DNA from: Halomarina pelagica
GTDB lineage: Archaea; Halobacteriota; Halobacteria; Halobacteriales; Haloarculaceae
NCBI RefSeq assembly: GCF_024228315.1
Contig: NZ_CP100454.1
Coordinates: 434,001-498,000 of the forward strand
Direction of reading: 5' to 3'
DNA: 64,000 bases
Part shown: piece by piece, positions 33,542 to 42,795 of the stretch
Layout: every line of letters begins with the position of its first letter
How positions within the stretch are numbered: position 1 is the first letter of the stretch
Translations under genes and position numbers: made by a program
Notes under the pieces: model-generated
Seen by the model: the letters and a program-made list of their open reading frames with translations, nothing else
Told to the model about the DNA's origin: nothing
The model's database searches: none

Positions 33542-33967
33542 ATGACCGTACTGATCGTCGGCGACGACGCGGTCGCCCGCGCGCTCGCGGAGCGCTTCGA
33601 CCGGCGCGGGGCCGGCGTAGTGCTCGTCGGAGCCGACGCCGAAGCCATCGAGGCGGCGCGCGCCGCCGGACTGACGGCGCACCGTCTCGATCTGACCGAC
33701 GCGGGGGCGCTGCGAGCGGTGCTCGAGGGGGTGACGGTCGCCGTCGTCTCGACGGCGGCCGACGGCGTCAACCTGCTCGCCGCACAGGCGCTCGCGCGCG
33801 ACGTCGAGTGCGTCGTCGTGCGCGTCAACGACCCGCGAAACCACGTCGCCTTCGAGGCGCTGGACGCGGATCGCGTCTGCGCGACGACGGTACTCGCGGG
33901 CGCGCTCGCCGAGACGGCCGAACTCGAACGACCGGCGCGACGCCGGCGTCGACGGATGGTCTCGTAA
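33542..33967 (+). CDS. stand-alone TrkA-N (RCK-N) domain protein
   Basis: The 141-residue protein is a single Rossmann-type RCK-N domain: MTVLIVGDDAVARALAERFD (degenerate dinucleotide loop, GDDAVA rather than GxGxxG), VVLVGADAEAIEAA and VVRVNDPRNHVAFEALDADRV. No RCK-C domain follows. It probably gates or regulates the antiporter encoded 157 bp downstream. ATG 33542 is chosen over upstream 33485. Confidence 0.85.
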   Translation: MTVLIVGDDAVARALAERFDRRGAGVVLVGADAEAIEAARAAGLTAHRLDLTDAGALRAVLEGVTVAVVSTAADGVNLLAAQALARDVECVVVRVNDPRNHVAFEALDADRVCATTVLAGALAETAELERPARRRRRRMVS

Positions 33968-34124
33968 CACGAACGATCATGGGAGTCGAACGTAGGAGGG
34001 TAGCGGTGCGGATCGCTGCGGCGTCACCGACGCCGCGAGCGACGACCGCCTCGACGAGGGGTAGAGCCGCGTCGACGGAGAGCAGGGATACGACGGGGAT
34101 AGGACACGCGACGGGGATGGGACG

Positions 34125-35393
34125 ATGGTAGCGGGCGGGGCGGAGATCGACGTCCTGAACCTCCTGCTTGTCCTCGTCGTGGCCTGGACGTTCGGCGCGG
34201 CCGCCGAACGCGTCGGATACCCGGCGATGATGGGCGAGTTGCTCGCCGGCGTCGCGTTCGGCCCGGCGATGCTGGGGCTGCTCGAACCGTCCGAGACGCT
34301 CGACGTCCTCGCCGAGCTGGGCGTCTTCCTCCTGATGGTGTACGTCGGGATGGAGGTGGACCTCGACGACCTGTTCGCGCTCGGTTCCCAGGCGCTCGCC
34401 GTCGCCGTCGGCGCGTTCGTCATCCCCTTCGGGCTCGGCTACGGCGCGGGAGTCGCCATCGGCACGTCGACCGGCGGCGCGCTGTTTCTCGGTCTCGCCA
34501 TGGCGGCGACGTCGCTCGCGACGAAGTCGCGCATCCTCGTCGACCTCGACCTCCTCGACACCCGCATCGCGGGGATCCTGCTGGGCGGCGCGTTGATCTC
34601 CGACGTGGGCGTGCTCGTGGTGTTCGCCGCGGTGCTCGGCTTCGTCCAGGCGGGGACCGTCGACGCGCTCGCCGTCGTCATCACCCTCGTCGAGGCGCTC
34701 GCGTTCTTCGCCGCGACGCTGTTCATCGGGTACCGGTTCCTGCCGCACGTCTGGTCGCAGTTCGACGCCTTGCGCCGACGCTACGGCTTCGTGAACGAGA
34801 CGACCGCGTTCACCATCGCGCTGGCGGTTGCGCTCGTGTTCGCCGCGCTCGCCGACCTCGCCGGCCTCCACGTGATCATCGGCGGCTTCGTCGCCGGGAT
34901 GTTCCTCCGGCAGGCGGACCTCCACGAGTCGCTCTATCGGCACATGCACGACGTGATCTACGACCTCGCCATCGGCTTCTTCGCGCCCGTCTTCTTCGTC
35001 ACGGTGGCGTTCGACATCACGCTCGACGTCTTCACGCAGAGCCTGGGGCTGCTCGCGTTACTGGTCGGCGTCGCCTTCGTCGGCAAGATCGCCGGTTCGT
35101 GGCTCTTCTCGCTCCCGACGAACCTCACCTCCCGCGAGGGGGTGGTCATCGGCTTCGGCATGAACGGTCGGGGTACCGTCGAGATCATCATCGCCGCCGT
35201 CGCCCTCTCGAACGGCATCATCGGCCAGGAACTGTTCTCGATACTCGTCTTCCTCGCCATGTTCACCACGGCGATGGTTCCGGTGACGATGAAGTGGGGC
35301 ATCGACTGGCTCAGCGCGGCGGGCGAACTCGTCTACACGGACGGATCGACCGGATCGACCGAACCGCCCGCGGAGACGGACGTCAGGGGGTGA
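34125..35393 (+). CDS. CPA2 family cation/proton antiporter
   Basis: The 422-residue membrane protein has about 12 helices and CPA2/Kef landmarks: VGYPAMMGELLAGVAFGPAM, LAELGVFLLMVYVGMEVDLDDL, the DTRIAGILLGGALISDVGVLVV helix with the conserved Asp, and FGMNGRGTVEIIIAAVAL near the C-terminus. It exchanges Na+ or K+ for H+. There is no fused RCK domain; the separate TrkA-N gene just upstream is the likely regulatory partner. ATG 34125. Confidence 0.92.
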   Translation: MVAGGAEIDVLNLLLVLVVAWTFGAAAERVGYPAMMGELLAGVAFGPAMLGLLEPSETLDVLAELGVFLLMVYVGMEVDLDDLFALGSQALAVAVGAFVIPFGLGYGAGVAIGTSTGGALFLGLAMAATSLATKSRILVDLDLLDTRIAGILLGGALISDVGVLVVFAAVLGFVQAGTVDALAVVITLVEALAFFAATLFIGYRFLPHVWSQFDALRRRYGFVNETTAFTIALAVALVFAALADLAGLHVIIGGFVAGMFLRQADLHESLYRHMHDVIYDLAIGFFAPVFFVTVAFDITLDVFTQSLGLLALLVGVAFVGKIAGSWLFSLPTNLTSREGVVIGFGMNGRGTVEIIIAAVALSNGIIGQELFSILVFLAMFTTAMVPVTMKWGIDWLSAAGELVYTDGSTGSTEPPAETDVRG

Positions 35394-35444
35394 TCCTCGC
35401 CTCGTTCCGTCCTCGTTTCGTCCTGCCCCGACTCTCTCCCGCCT

Positions 35445-36794
35445 TCACTCGACGAGGGCGGCGTCGAGCACCTCGAGCGGGTGGCGGACCTCGTAGCCGG
35501 TGCCGTGCTCCATCTGCATCGCGCAGGTGGGACACTCCGTCATGCCCGCGCCCGACTCGACGGTCTCCATGTGCTCGAACATCTCCTCACCGATCGCCAT
35601 CGAGACGTCGTAGTTCTCCTCCTTCCAGCCGTAGGTGCCGCTGATGCCCGAACAGGAGTCGCCCACGTCGGTCACCTCGACGCCGTCGAGGTCGGCGAAC
35701 ACCTCGCGCGACTGGTTCGCCAGTCCCTGATTGCGGGCGTGGCAGGGCGCGTGGTAGGCGAACTCCCCGAGCGACACCTCCGCGTCGGCGAGCGCCGAGG
35801 GGAGGTCCTCGTGGATGCGGAGGTACTCGATCGCGTCGTAGGTGCTCGCGGCGACGGCGTCGGTTCCCTCGAAGTCGAACAGTTCGGGGTACTCCTTCCG
35901 GAGCGCCATCGAGCAGGAGGTACAGGAGCAGACCACGTCGTAGCCCGCCTCGATCAGTTCCCGGAAGGTCTCCACGTTGAACCGCGCGGCCCGCCGGGCG
36001 TCGTCCATCATCCCGTTGGCGAACATGGGCGTGCCGGAGCAGCGCTGGTCGGGGACGGCCACCTCGTACCCGAAGTGCTCGTACACCCGGACGAGGGCCT
36101 TCGCGACCTCGGGGGTGTTGTAGTTCGCGTAGTCGCCGTGGAAGTACGCGACGCGCTTCCGGCTCCCGTCGTCGCCTCCTGTGTTCCGTTCCGCCCGCGC
36201 GCGCTCCCGCGAGGCGTCACGGCCGCCTCGCTCGTCCCACCACTCGCGGAACGTCTCGGTGGCGAACTCGGGAAACTCCCGCTCCGACGTGATGCCGAGC
36301 ACGCGCTCGTTCACCAGCTTCGTGACCCCGAGGCCCATCACGAAGTTGGTGAGCCGCGGCACGCGCGAGCCGAGTCGGGCCAGCGTGCCGTAGTTGGCGA
36401 GGATCCGGTCGCGCAGGTAGGTGAGCGAGAGGCCCTGCTCCTCGACGTACTTCGCGCGCGCCGTGTTGTGCATCTGACTCAGCGGGACGCCCGAGGGACA
36501 CGCCGAGTCACAGCGCATGCAGTTCGAGCACTGCTTGATCGAGGCGTCGACCTCGACGTCCTCCTTGCGCGTCAGCCGCCACTGCTCCGGCCCCTGGAAC
36601 TTCGGCCCGGGGAAGGTGTCGTCCACCTCCGCGACCGGACACGAGGTGTCGCAGCTGGAACACTTGTAACAGTCGTCCGTCCCCGGGCGGAGGTCCATCT
36701 CCTCGGCCTCCGGGAACACCTGTACGGGGTACTCGTCGTCGAACCCGTCGTCGGTTCGGTCCGTCGCGTCGCTCGGGTCTTCTGTGTCGCTCAT
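35445..36794 (-). CDS. glpC: anaerobic-type glycerol-3-phosphate dehydrogenase subunit C
   Basis: The 449-residue protein has two 4Fe-4S ferredoxin motifs (CYKCSSCDTSCPVA at about 42 and CSNCMRCDSACPSG at about 89) and two cysteine-rich CCG domains (CSCTSCSMAL, HAPCHARNQGL, CSGISGTYGW, CPTCAMQME). It passes electrons from GlpA to the membrane quinone pool. An acidic N-terminal stretch of 40 residues is typical for haloarchaea. ATG 36794 overlaps the glpB stop by 4 bp. It is third in the operon glpA-glpB-glpC. Confidence 0.95.
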   Translation of the reverse strand: MSDTEDPSDATDRTDDGFDDEYPVQVFPEAEEMDLRPGTDDCYKCSSCDTSCPVAEVDDTFPGPKFQGPEQWRLTRKEDVEVDASIKQCSNCMRCDSACPSGVPLSQMHNTARAKYVEEQGLSLTYLRDRILANYGTLARLGSRVPRLTNFVMGLGVTKLVNERVLGITSEREFPEFATETFREWWDERGGRDASRERARAERNTGGDDGSRKRVAYFHGDYANYNTPEVAKALVRVYEHFGYEVAVPDQRCSGTPMFANGMMDDARRAARFNVETFRELIEAGYDVVCSCTSCSMALRKEYPELFDFEGTDAVAASTYDAIEYLRIHEDLPSALADAEVSLGEFAYHAPCHARNQGLANQSREVFADLDGVEVTDVGDSCSGISGTYGWKEENYDVSMAIGEEMFEHMETVESGAGMTECPTCAMQMEHGTGYEVRHPLEVLDAALVE

Positions 36795-38092
36795 GTGGTC
36801 CTCTCCGTGGTCTCTCCCGCCAGTCGCCCGGCACGGACGCCCGTGGCGAGCGAGACGCCGCTGCCGGAACACTCCGCGGCGAAGTCGTAGCCCCCGAGGA
36901 CCGCGCCCGCGGCCCGGAGGTTCTCGTAGTGCGGTTCGTCGGTCGCGTCGAGGGGGCGGAGGTCGCGGTCCACGCGCACGCCGAAGCGGGCGAACGGGTG
37001 GGCGTCGAACGCGCCGTCCTCGAACCAGTCGTAGCGGTCGTCGGGGTGGGGGACGTGACAGCCGAAGACGGCCTCACGGACGCCCCCGCGATCGGAGTCG
37101 ATGCCCTTCCCGACCAGCCCGCCGGCCGCGAGCACGTACTGGTCGGCGCGGTAGGGCACGACCTGTCGCTCGTGGCGCACCCGGACGGCCTCGATCCGAT
37201 TCCCGTCGGCCTCGTGGTCGACGACCGGGACGCCGTTGGTGGCGCGCACGCCCGCCTCGTCGGCGGCGGCGTAGAGGCGCTCCGCCAGGCGGATCCCGGG
37301 GAGGCTCGGCGGCCCCATCGGCACCTCGAACACCGCGGCGTCGAGGAGCCGTTCGAGCGCCGGGCGTACCTCCTCGGGACGGTCGTGACCGAGGAGCGCC
37401 GGGAAGCCGACGCGCTCGGCGTCTCCGAGGTGGGGGCGGACGAGTTCCGCGAGCGCGGTTCGGACGGCGACCCGCGACCCCTCGTGCTCGACGAGCGCGT
37501 TCTCGTCGAGCGCGCGCGCGAGACGCGTGATCGCGGCGTCGTCCCGGAAGTCGCCCGGGAAGGGGACGGTCGCGCCCCGCACCTCGAAGGGGACGCCCGC
37601 GGCCCGGAGGTGATCGGCGGCGTAGCCCGCCGAGAAGTCCGTCACCGTCTCGAAGCCGACGAGCAGCGCCTCGCGGTCGTCGCTGGCGAGGCCCGCGGCG
37701 ACGCCGGCGGGGTAGCGGGCGGTCGGCTTGATCGCGCCGCCGTGGGTCGGCACCAGCGCGTTGCGGTTGGTGTGGCCACCCCGGTAGGACTCGCCCGCGA
37801 GGTCGTCGAAGAACGCGAGCCCCTCGCGGACGCCCTCGCTCCCGAGGTGCGCGTAGGGGTGGGGGTGGTCCTCCGGGAGGGCGTCGATCGCCTCGAACGG
37901 GTCGGCGAGCGGGTCGAGGTCGTCCCCGTCTGGTTCGTAGCCGAGCACGTCGATCAGCCCAGAGGCCTGCCGGAGCGTGCTCTCCTTGTGGGAGACGAGG
38001 CGCGTGCGCGCGCCGGTCCGTGCGGCGGCGATGGCGGCGGTCACCCCGGCCAGCCCGCCGCCGACGACGAGGACGTCGTCCTCAATCGCCAT
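36791..38092 (-). CDS. glpB: glycerol-3-phosphate dehydrogenase subunit B
   Basis: The 433-residue protein starts with an FAD/NAD-binding GxGxxG-type motif ([20 protein letters not shown]) and matches GlpB across its length, including [20 protein letters not shown] and the closing [20 protein letters not shown]. Its ATG (38092) overlaps glpA by 11 bp, so translation is coupled. It probably helps bridge GlpA and GlpC at the membrane. Confidence 0.95.
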   Translation of the reverse strand: MAIEDDVLVVGGGLAGVTAAIAAARTGARTRLVSHKESTLRQASGLIDVLGYEPDGDDLDPLADPFEAIDALPEDHPHPYAHLGSEGVREGLAFFDDLAGESYRGGHTNRNALVPTHGGAIKPTARYPAGVAAGLASDDREALLVGFETVTDFSAGYAADHLRAAGVPFEVRGATVPFPGDFRDDAAITRLARALDENALVEHEGSRVAVRTALAELVRPHLGDAERVGFPALLGHDRPEEVRPALERLLDAAVFEVPMGPPSLPGIRLAERLYAAADEAGVRATNGVPVVDHEADGNRIEAVRVRHERQVVPYRADQYVLAAGGLVGKGIDSDRGGVREAVFGCHVPHPDDRYDWFEDGAFDAHPFARFGVRVDRDLRPLDATDEPHYENLRAAGAVLGGYDFAAECSGSGVSLATGVRAGRLAGETTERTT

Positions 38093-39794
38093 GCTCGCCC
38101 CCGTCGAAGGCGGCGAAGTCGGTCCTCCGGCCGGTCCGCGCCGGGTCGCGGTCGCGGTTCATCGTCGCCGCGTGGAGCGCGTGGTTGAGCATCGCCTGTG
38201 AGAGCTGCTCGCCCCACAGCGCGTGACGCTCGCCCTTGTAGCGCTCCCGATAGAGGTCGTCGAACGCGGCGGTGACCGTCGCCTCGTCGTACTCGGGGTG
38301 GAGTTCGAACGCCATCCGGTGGGCGCAGAACCCGCCCTGGCAGTTGCCCATCGAGGCGCGGGTGCGGATGCGCGCGGCGTTGAGATCCGAGCCGGACTGG
38401 GAGATGGCGTCGCGTAACTCGGCGCGAGTGACCGCCTCGCAGTCGCAGAGCACGGGGTTCGGCTCGCCGGTGCGAAGGACCTCGTCGGCGCGGCTGCCGA
38501 GGCGCTGGACGCTCCGGCGGCCGATCGGCGACCGGAGACCGAAGTCCGCCATGTAGTCGCGGAGGACTGAGAAGTCCTCGCTGCCGGGGAGGGGAACCTC
38601 GGCGGTTCGGCAGGGGGCGGAGACGCCGAGCCTCTCGCAGACGTGGTCGGTGATCGACTCGGCCATCATCCGGTAGGTGGTGAACTTCCCGCCGACGATG
38701 GAGGTGAACCCGGGGAGGTCGTCGCGCTCCTCGTGGTCGAGCAGGAAGTAGTCGCGGGTGATGTCCGTCGGGTCGGCCGTCCCAGTCCCCGGCGGCTCGT
38801 ACAGCGGGCGGACGCCCCAGAACGAGCGCACCGTGCGCGACTCCGCGAGGACCGGGACCAGCTTCGACAGCTCGTCGATGAGGAGGTCCACCTCCCACCT
38901 CTCCTCTGGGTAGTCCTCGGGGTCCTCGACCTCCTCGTCGGTCGTCCCGAGGATGGCGGTCGTCTCGTGGGGGACGACGATGTCGGCGTCGCCCTTCGGC
39001 CGGCAGCGGTTGACCACGCGGTCGACCTGCCGGCAGTTCATCACGACCATCGCGCCCTTCGACGGGCGCACCTCGACGTCGACGCCCGCGAGCGCGCCGA
39101 TCCGGCCGGCCCACGCGCCGGTCGCGTTGACCACGTGCTCGGCGTAGATCTCCTCGGTCGTGCCGGGCGTCCCCTCGCCGTGCCCGCCCGGGCCGTCGCC
39201 GTGGCGCACGCGGACGCCGACGACGCGACCGCCCGCCGGTCCGGCGTTCGCCCCGTTCGCCCCGCCCTCGACGAGCACGTCCGTCACCGCCGCGTGCGTC
39301 TCGACGCGCGCGCCGAACTCGATCGCGCTCGCGGCGTTCGCCACGCAGAGGCGGAACGGGTCCACCGCGCCGTCGGGGACGCGGATCGCCCGCGTCACCT
39401 CCGGAGAGAGATACGGCTCCTCGCGCCGGACCGTCTCGCCGTCGACCACCTCGGCCGGGATGTCGCAGGCGCGACAGCCGGCGAGTTTCTCCTCGAAGTA
39501 GTCGTCCGGGTCGCCCTCGAGCTGGACGAAGTAGCCGCCGGTCATCTCGACGCAGTGGCTCGCGATCTCCCGGAGGACGCGGTTCTCCTCGATGCACTCG
39601 CGCGCGCTCTTCCGATCCGAGACGGCGTAGCGGCCCCCGCTGTGGAGCAGGCCGTGCATCCGACCGGTCGTCCCGTGGGTGAGGTTGCCCTGCTCGACGA
39701 GCGTGACGTCCACGCCGCGCATCGCGAGGTCCCTGGCGATACCGCACCCGGTCGATCCCCCGCCGATAACTACGACCGTTGTCTCCGACGCCAT
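38082..39794 (-). CDS. glpA: glycerol-3-phosphate dehydrogenase subunit A
   Basis: The 570-residue flavoprotein oxidises sn-glycerol-3-phosphate to DHAP. It has an N-terminal FAD motif ([20 protein letters not shown]), substrate-site segments [16 protein letters not shown] and [12 protein letters not shown], and a C-terminal BFD-like iron-sulfur domain ([21 protein letters not shown]). It is the first gene of glpABC, divergent from glpK with a 281-bp regulatory gap. ATG 39794. Confidence 0.96.
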   Translation of the reverse strand: MASETTVVVIGGGSTGCGIARDLAMRGVDVTLVEQGNLTHGTTGRMHGLLHSGGRYAVSDRKSARECIEENRVLREIASHCVEMTGGYFVQLEGDPDDYFEEKLAGCRACDIPAEVVDGETVRREEPYLSPEVTRAIRVPDGAVDPFRLCVANAASAIEFGARVETHAAVTDVLVEGGANGANAGPAGGRVVGVRVRHGDGPGGHGEGTPGTTEEIYAEHVVNATGAWAGRIGALAGVDVEVRPSKGAMVVMNCRQVDRVVNRCRPKGDADIVVPHETTAILGTTDEEVEDPEDYPEERWEVDLLIDELSKLVPVLAESRTVRSFWGVRPLYEPPGTGTADPTDITRDYFLLDHEERDDLPGFTSIVGGKFTTYRMMAESITDHVCERLGVSAPCRTAEVPLPGSEDFSVLRDYMADFGLRSPIGRRSVQRLGSRADEVLRTGEPNPVLCDCEAVTRAELRDAISQSGSDLNAARIRTRASMGNCQGGFCAHRMAFELHPEYDEATVTAAFDDLYRERYKGERHALWGEQLSQAMLNHALHAATMNRDRDPARTGRRTDFAAFDGGEHGD

Positions 39795-39826
39795 CGGTTA
39801 CTGTCCGAACCAGGACCCCGGTGTAC

Positions 39827-39839
39827 TTTATTTTATCGC
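39827..39839 (-). promoter_or_regulatory. TATA box of glpABC
   Basis: On the minus strand CGATAAAATAAAG lies about 33-45 bp upstream of the glpA ATG, predicting a short leader of some 10-15 nt. Confidence 0.6.
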
Positions 39840-39954
39840 GGCCACGGTTTCGGCGGTAAAGATATCCGTCCGAGGCCGGAGTCGGTCAGTCACGGGCGAA
39901 CGAAAGTACGCGTTACGCGCCGATCTGGAAGTATCTGTCGGCGGGCGTGAGTAA

Positions 39955-39980
39955 GATTTATAACGATATTCAATATTGTT
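39955..39980 (+). promoter_or_regulatory. glpK promoter with palindromic operator
   Basis: TTTATAA (39957-39963) is the likely TATA box. Immediately downstream, AACGATATT-C-AATATTGTT (39962-39980) is a 19-bp palindrome with one mismatched pair, lying between TATA box and the predicted start near 39986. A repressor bound here would block transcription. The predicted leader of about 90 nt before glpK is long for a haloarchaeon. A second GTTTA...TAAAC pairing spans about 39978-40008. Confidence 0.6.
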
Positions 39981-40075
39981 TACCAGCGTAGACCGTGCGG
40001 CGATAAACAATCGTCGTCGCGGCGGCGGCGACCGGCGGCACGGCCGTCGCGACGCCGCCACCGAGGTGATCCACT

Positions 40076-41623
40076 ATGCAGGACGAGACATACATCGGTG
40101 CCATCGACCAGGGGACGACCGGAACGCGCTTCATGGTGTTCGACCACGGCGGCCGGGTCGTCGCGAACGCATACGAGACCCACGAGCAGATCTACCCCGA
40201 ACCGGGCTGGGTCGAACACGACCCGGTCGAGATATGGGAGAACACGAAGACGGTCGTCACGCGGGCGCTCGCGGAGGCGGGCCTGGAGGCCGACCAGCTC
40301 GCCGCTCTCGGCATCACCAACCAGCGCGAGACGACGCTCCTCTGGGACGCCGAGACCGGCCACCCCGTCCACAACGCCATCGTCTGGCAGGACCGCCGAA
40401 CGACAGACCGCGTCGAGGAACTCCAGGACGCGGGCATGGCGGGCACCATCCGCGAGAAGACCGGGCTGGAGGTGGACGCCTACTTCTCCGCGACCAAGGC
40501 CGAGTGGCTGCTCGACAACGCCGACCCGATCAAGCTCCAGCGCGCCCGCCCCGAGGACGTGCGCGACCGCGCGGAGGCGGGCGAGATACGCTTCGGGACG
40601 ATCGACACGTGGCTCATCGACAAGCTCACCGGGAACCACATCACCGACGTGACGAACGCCTCCCGGACGATGCTGTACAACATCCACGACATGGAGTGGG
40701 ACGACGAACTGCTGGAGGAGTTCGGCGTTCCCGCGGCCACGCTCCCCGAGGTGCGCCCGTCGAGCGACGCCGACTACTACGGTCACACCGACCCGAACGG
40801 CTTCCTCGAGGCGGAGATCCCGGTCGCGGGCGCGCTCGGCGACCAGCAGGCCGCCCTGTTCGGCCAGACCTGCTTCGACCCCGGCACGGCGAAGAACACC
40901 TACGGGACGGGGTCGTTCTTCCTGATGAACACCGGCGACGAACCCGTCGAGAGCGACCACGGACTGCTGACCACCGTCGGCTTCCAGCGCTCGGGCGATC
41001 CCGTCCAGTACGCCCTGGAGGGGGCCATCTTCATCACCGGTGCGGCGATCCAGTGGCTCGAGGACATCGAACTCATCGACAACCCGGCCGAGACGGAGAC
41101 GCTCGCCCGGAGCGTCGACTCGACCGACGGCGTCTACCTCGTCCCCGCGTTCACGGGCCTCGGCGCGCCCCACTGGGACGGCCGCGCCCGCGGCACGATC
41201 GTGGGGCTGACCCGCGGCACCCGGAAGGAACACCTCGTCCGCGCGACGCTCGAGTCCATCGCGTACCAGACCCGCGACGTGGCGGAGGCGATGGAGGCCG
41301 ACTCCGGGATCGAGATGGGGACGCTCCGCGTCGACGGCGGGGCCGTGAAGAACAACTTCCTCTGTCAGCTCCAGTCGGACATCGTCGGGACCGGCATCGT
41401 CCGCCCCGAGGTGGACGAGACGACGGCGCTCGGGGCCGCCTACGCCGCCGGCCTCGCGGTCGGCTACTGGGAGACGGTCGACGAACTGCGGGACAACTGG
41501 CAGATCGACCGCGAGTTCACTCCGGAGATGCCCGCCGAGGAGGCAGACGGCCTGCACGCCCGCTGGATGGACGCGGTCGACTGCTCGCGCGGCTGGGCGA
41601 CCGACGGGGACGGAGGCGACTGA
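40076..41623 (+). CDS. glpK: glycerol kinase
   Basis: The 515-residue enzyme matches FGGY glycerol kinases: YIGAIDQGTTGTRFMVFDHG at the N-terminus, LGITNQRETTLLWD, DRRTTDRV, TIDTWLIDKLTG, GALGDQQAALFGQ and the C-terminal FGGY signature region ESIAYQTRDVAEAME followed by LRVDGGAVKNNFLCQLQSDI. It phosphorylates glycerol, a major haloarchaeal carbon source released by Dunaliella. It is followed without a gap by a membrane-protein gene. ATG 40076. Confidence 0.98.
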   Translation: MQDETYIGAIDQGTTGTRFMVFDHGGRVVANAYETHEQIYPEPGWVEHDPVEIWENTKTVVTRALAEAGLEADQLAALGITNQRETTLLWDAETGHPVHNAIVWQDRRTTDRVEELQDAGMAGTIREKTGLEVDAYFSATKAEWLLDNADPIKLQRARPEDVRDRAEAGEIRFGTIDTWLIDKLTGNHITDVTNASRTMLYNIHDMEWDDELLEEFGVPAATLPEVRPSSDADYYGHTDPNGFLEAEIPVAGALGDQQAALFGQTCFDPGTAKNTYGTGSFFLMNTGDEPVESDHGLLTTVGFQRSGDPVQYALEGAIFITGAAIQWLEDIELIDNPAETETLARSVDSTDGVYLVPAFTGLGAPHWDGRARGTIVGLTRGTRKEHLVRATLESIAYQTRDVAEAMEADSGIEMGTLRVDGGAVKNNFLCQLQSDIVGTGIVRPEVDETTALGAAYAAGLAVGYWETVDELRDNWQIDREFTPEMPAEEADGLHARWMDAVDCSRGWATDGDGGD

Positions 41624-42703
41624 ATGGCGCAGATCGACCTCTCGGGGCTCTGGGCGGTCGAGATGCTCATCGCGGCGTTCGCGGGCGGCGCGTTCGGCGC
41701 GGCGCTCGGCGCGCTCCCCGCCTTCATCTTCACGGGGTTCATGGTCATCGCGGGGGAGGCCGCGGAGATCGCCAATCGGCACATCGGCCAGACGGTGGGC
41801 ATCAGTGCCGCAGAACTCGACGCCGTCGGGATCACGGGCTCGATCGCCTTCGGTCCCGTCTTCGGTCCCCACATCAGCTTCGCGGCGGGCGCGGCGGCGG
41901 CCGCCTACGCCGCCCGCAAGGGCTACATCGACGATCCCGGCTTCGACTACCACCCCGCGAAGGACATCCCCTACGCGCTCGGGACGAAGCCGGACGTGCT
42001 CGCGGTCGGCGGGATCTTCGGGATCGTCGGCTACTGGATCGCCACCCTCTCCGGCGCGCTCTCGCTCCCGTGGGACCCCATCGCGATGGGGGTCACCCTC
42101 TCGGCGCTCGTCCACCGCGTCGCCTTCGGCTACCCCATCGTCGGGGACACCTCGCGGGGACTGCTGAACATGAAGCCGTTCGAGGCCGAGGAGATGCGCG
42201 TCATGGGCGAGCACGCCACCGACGGCGGGGCCGAGAACTCGCGTTTCCTCGTCGAGCCGTGGCTCCCCCACCAGTACAAGTGGGCGAACGTCGCCGCGAT
42301 CGGCGCGGTCGTCGGGGTGCTCGCCGCGTACACCGCCTACGTGACCGAGAGCGCGTTCCTCGCGTTCGGCATCAGCGCCGCGAGCCTCGTCTTCCTCAAC
42401 CTCGGGGTGGCGAACATCCCCGTCACGCACCACATGGCGCTCCCGGCGAGCACGGCGGCGCTGGCGCTCGTCCCGCAGGGGACGCCGATCACCGAGGCGT
42501 CGCTGGTCGTCGTCCTCGTCGTCGGCGCGGCGTTCGGGCTGATCTGCGCGCTGTTCGGGGAACTGTTCCAGCGTGTCTTCTACGCGCACGGCGACACCCA
42601 CTGGGACCCGCCCGCGGCGGCCATCGTCTTCGGGACGTTCCTCATCGCCGTGCTCGCGCTGGTCGGCGTCCTCCCGCAGAGCGTCTGGGTACCGCTGCCC
42701 TGA
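41624..42703 (+). CDS. multi-pass membrane protein co-transcribed with glpK (DUF7973-like)
   Basis: The 359-residue protein starts directly after the glpK stop codon (ATG 41624) and has about eight to ten membrane helices (IAAFAGGAFGAALGALPAFIF, VLAVGGIFGIVGYWIATLSG, LVVVLVVGAAFGLICALFGE). It also has conserved soluble loops (GFDYHPAKDIPYALGTKPDV; GDTSRGLLNMKPFEAEEM; HGDTHWDPPAAAIVFG). It is not an MIP aquaporin: the NPA motifs are absent. Haloarchaeal glpK genes are commonly followed by this family, so glycerol uptake is a reasonable inference. Confidence 0.72.
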   Translation: MAQIDLSGLWAVEMLIAAFAGGAFGAALGALPAFIFTGFMVIAGEAAEIANRHIGQTVGISAAELDAVGITGSIAFGPVFGPHISFAAGAAAAAYAARKGYIDDPGFDYHPAKDIPYALGTKPDVLAVGGIFGIVGYWIATLSGALSLPWDPIAMGVTLSALVHRVAFGYPIVGDTSRGLLNMKPFEAEEMRVMGEHATDGGAENSRFLVEPWLPHQYKWANVAAIGAVVGVLAAYTAYVTESAFLAFGISAASLVFLNLGVANIPVTHHMALPASTAALALVPQGTPITEASLVVVLVVGAAFGLICALFGELFQRVFYAHGDTHWDPPAAAIVFGTFLIAVLALVGVLPQSVWVPLP

Positions 42704-42795
42704 CGCCGCGGGGCTGACGGGTCGGGCGTACCTGACCCTCGGCGCGCGCGACCGATCCGCGACCGACCTCCGATCGATCTCACTACACACCTCCG

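Noticed and set aside
39980-42790. 936-residue open frame opposite glpK and the next gene
   Set aside because: Low-complexity Arg/Asp/Val composition and exact antisense position to two real genes.
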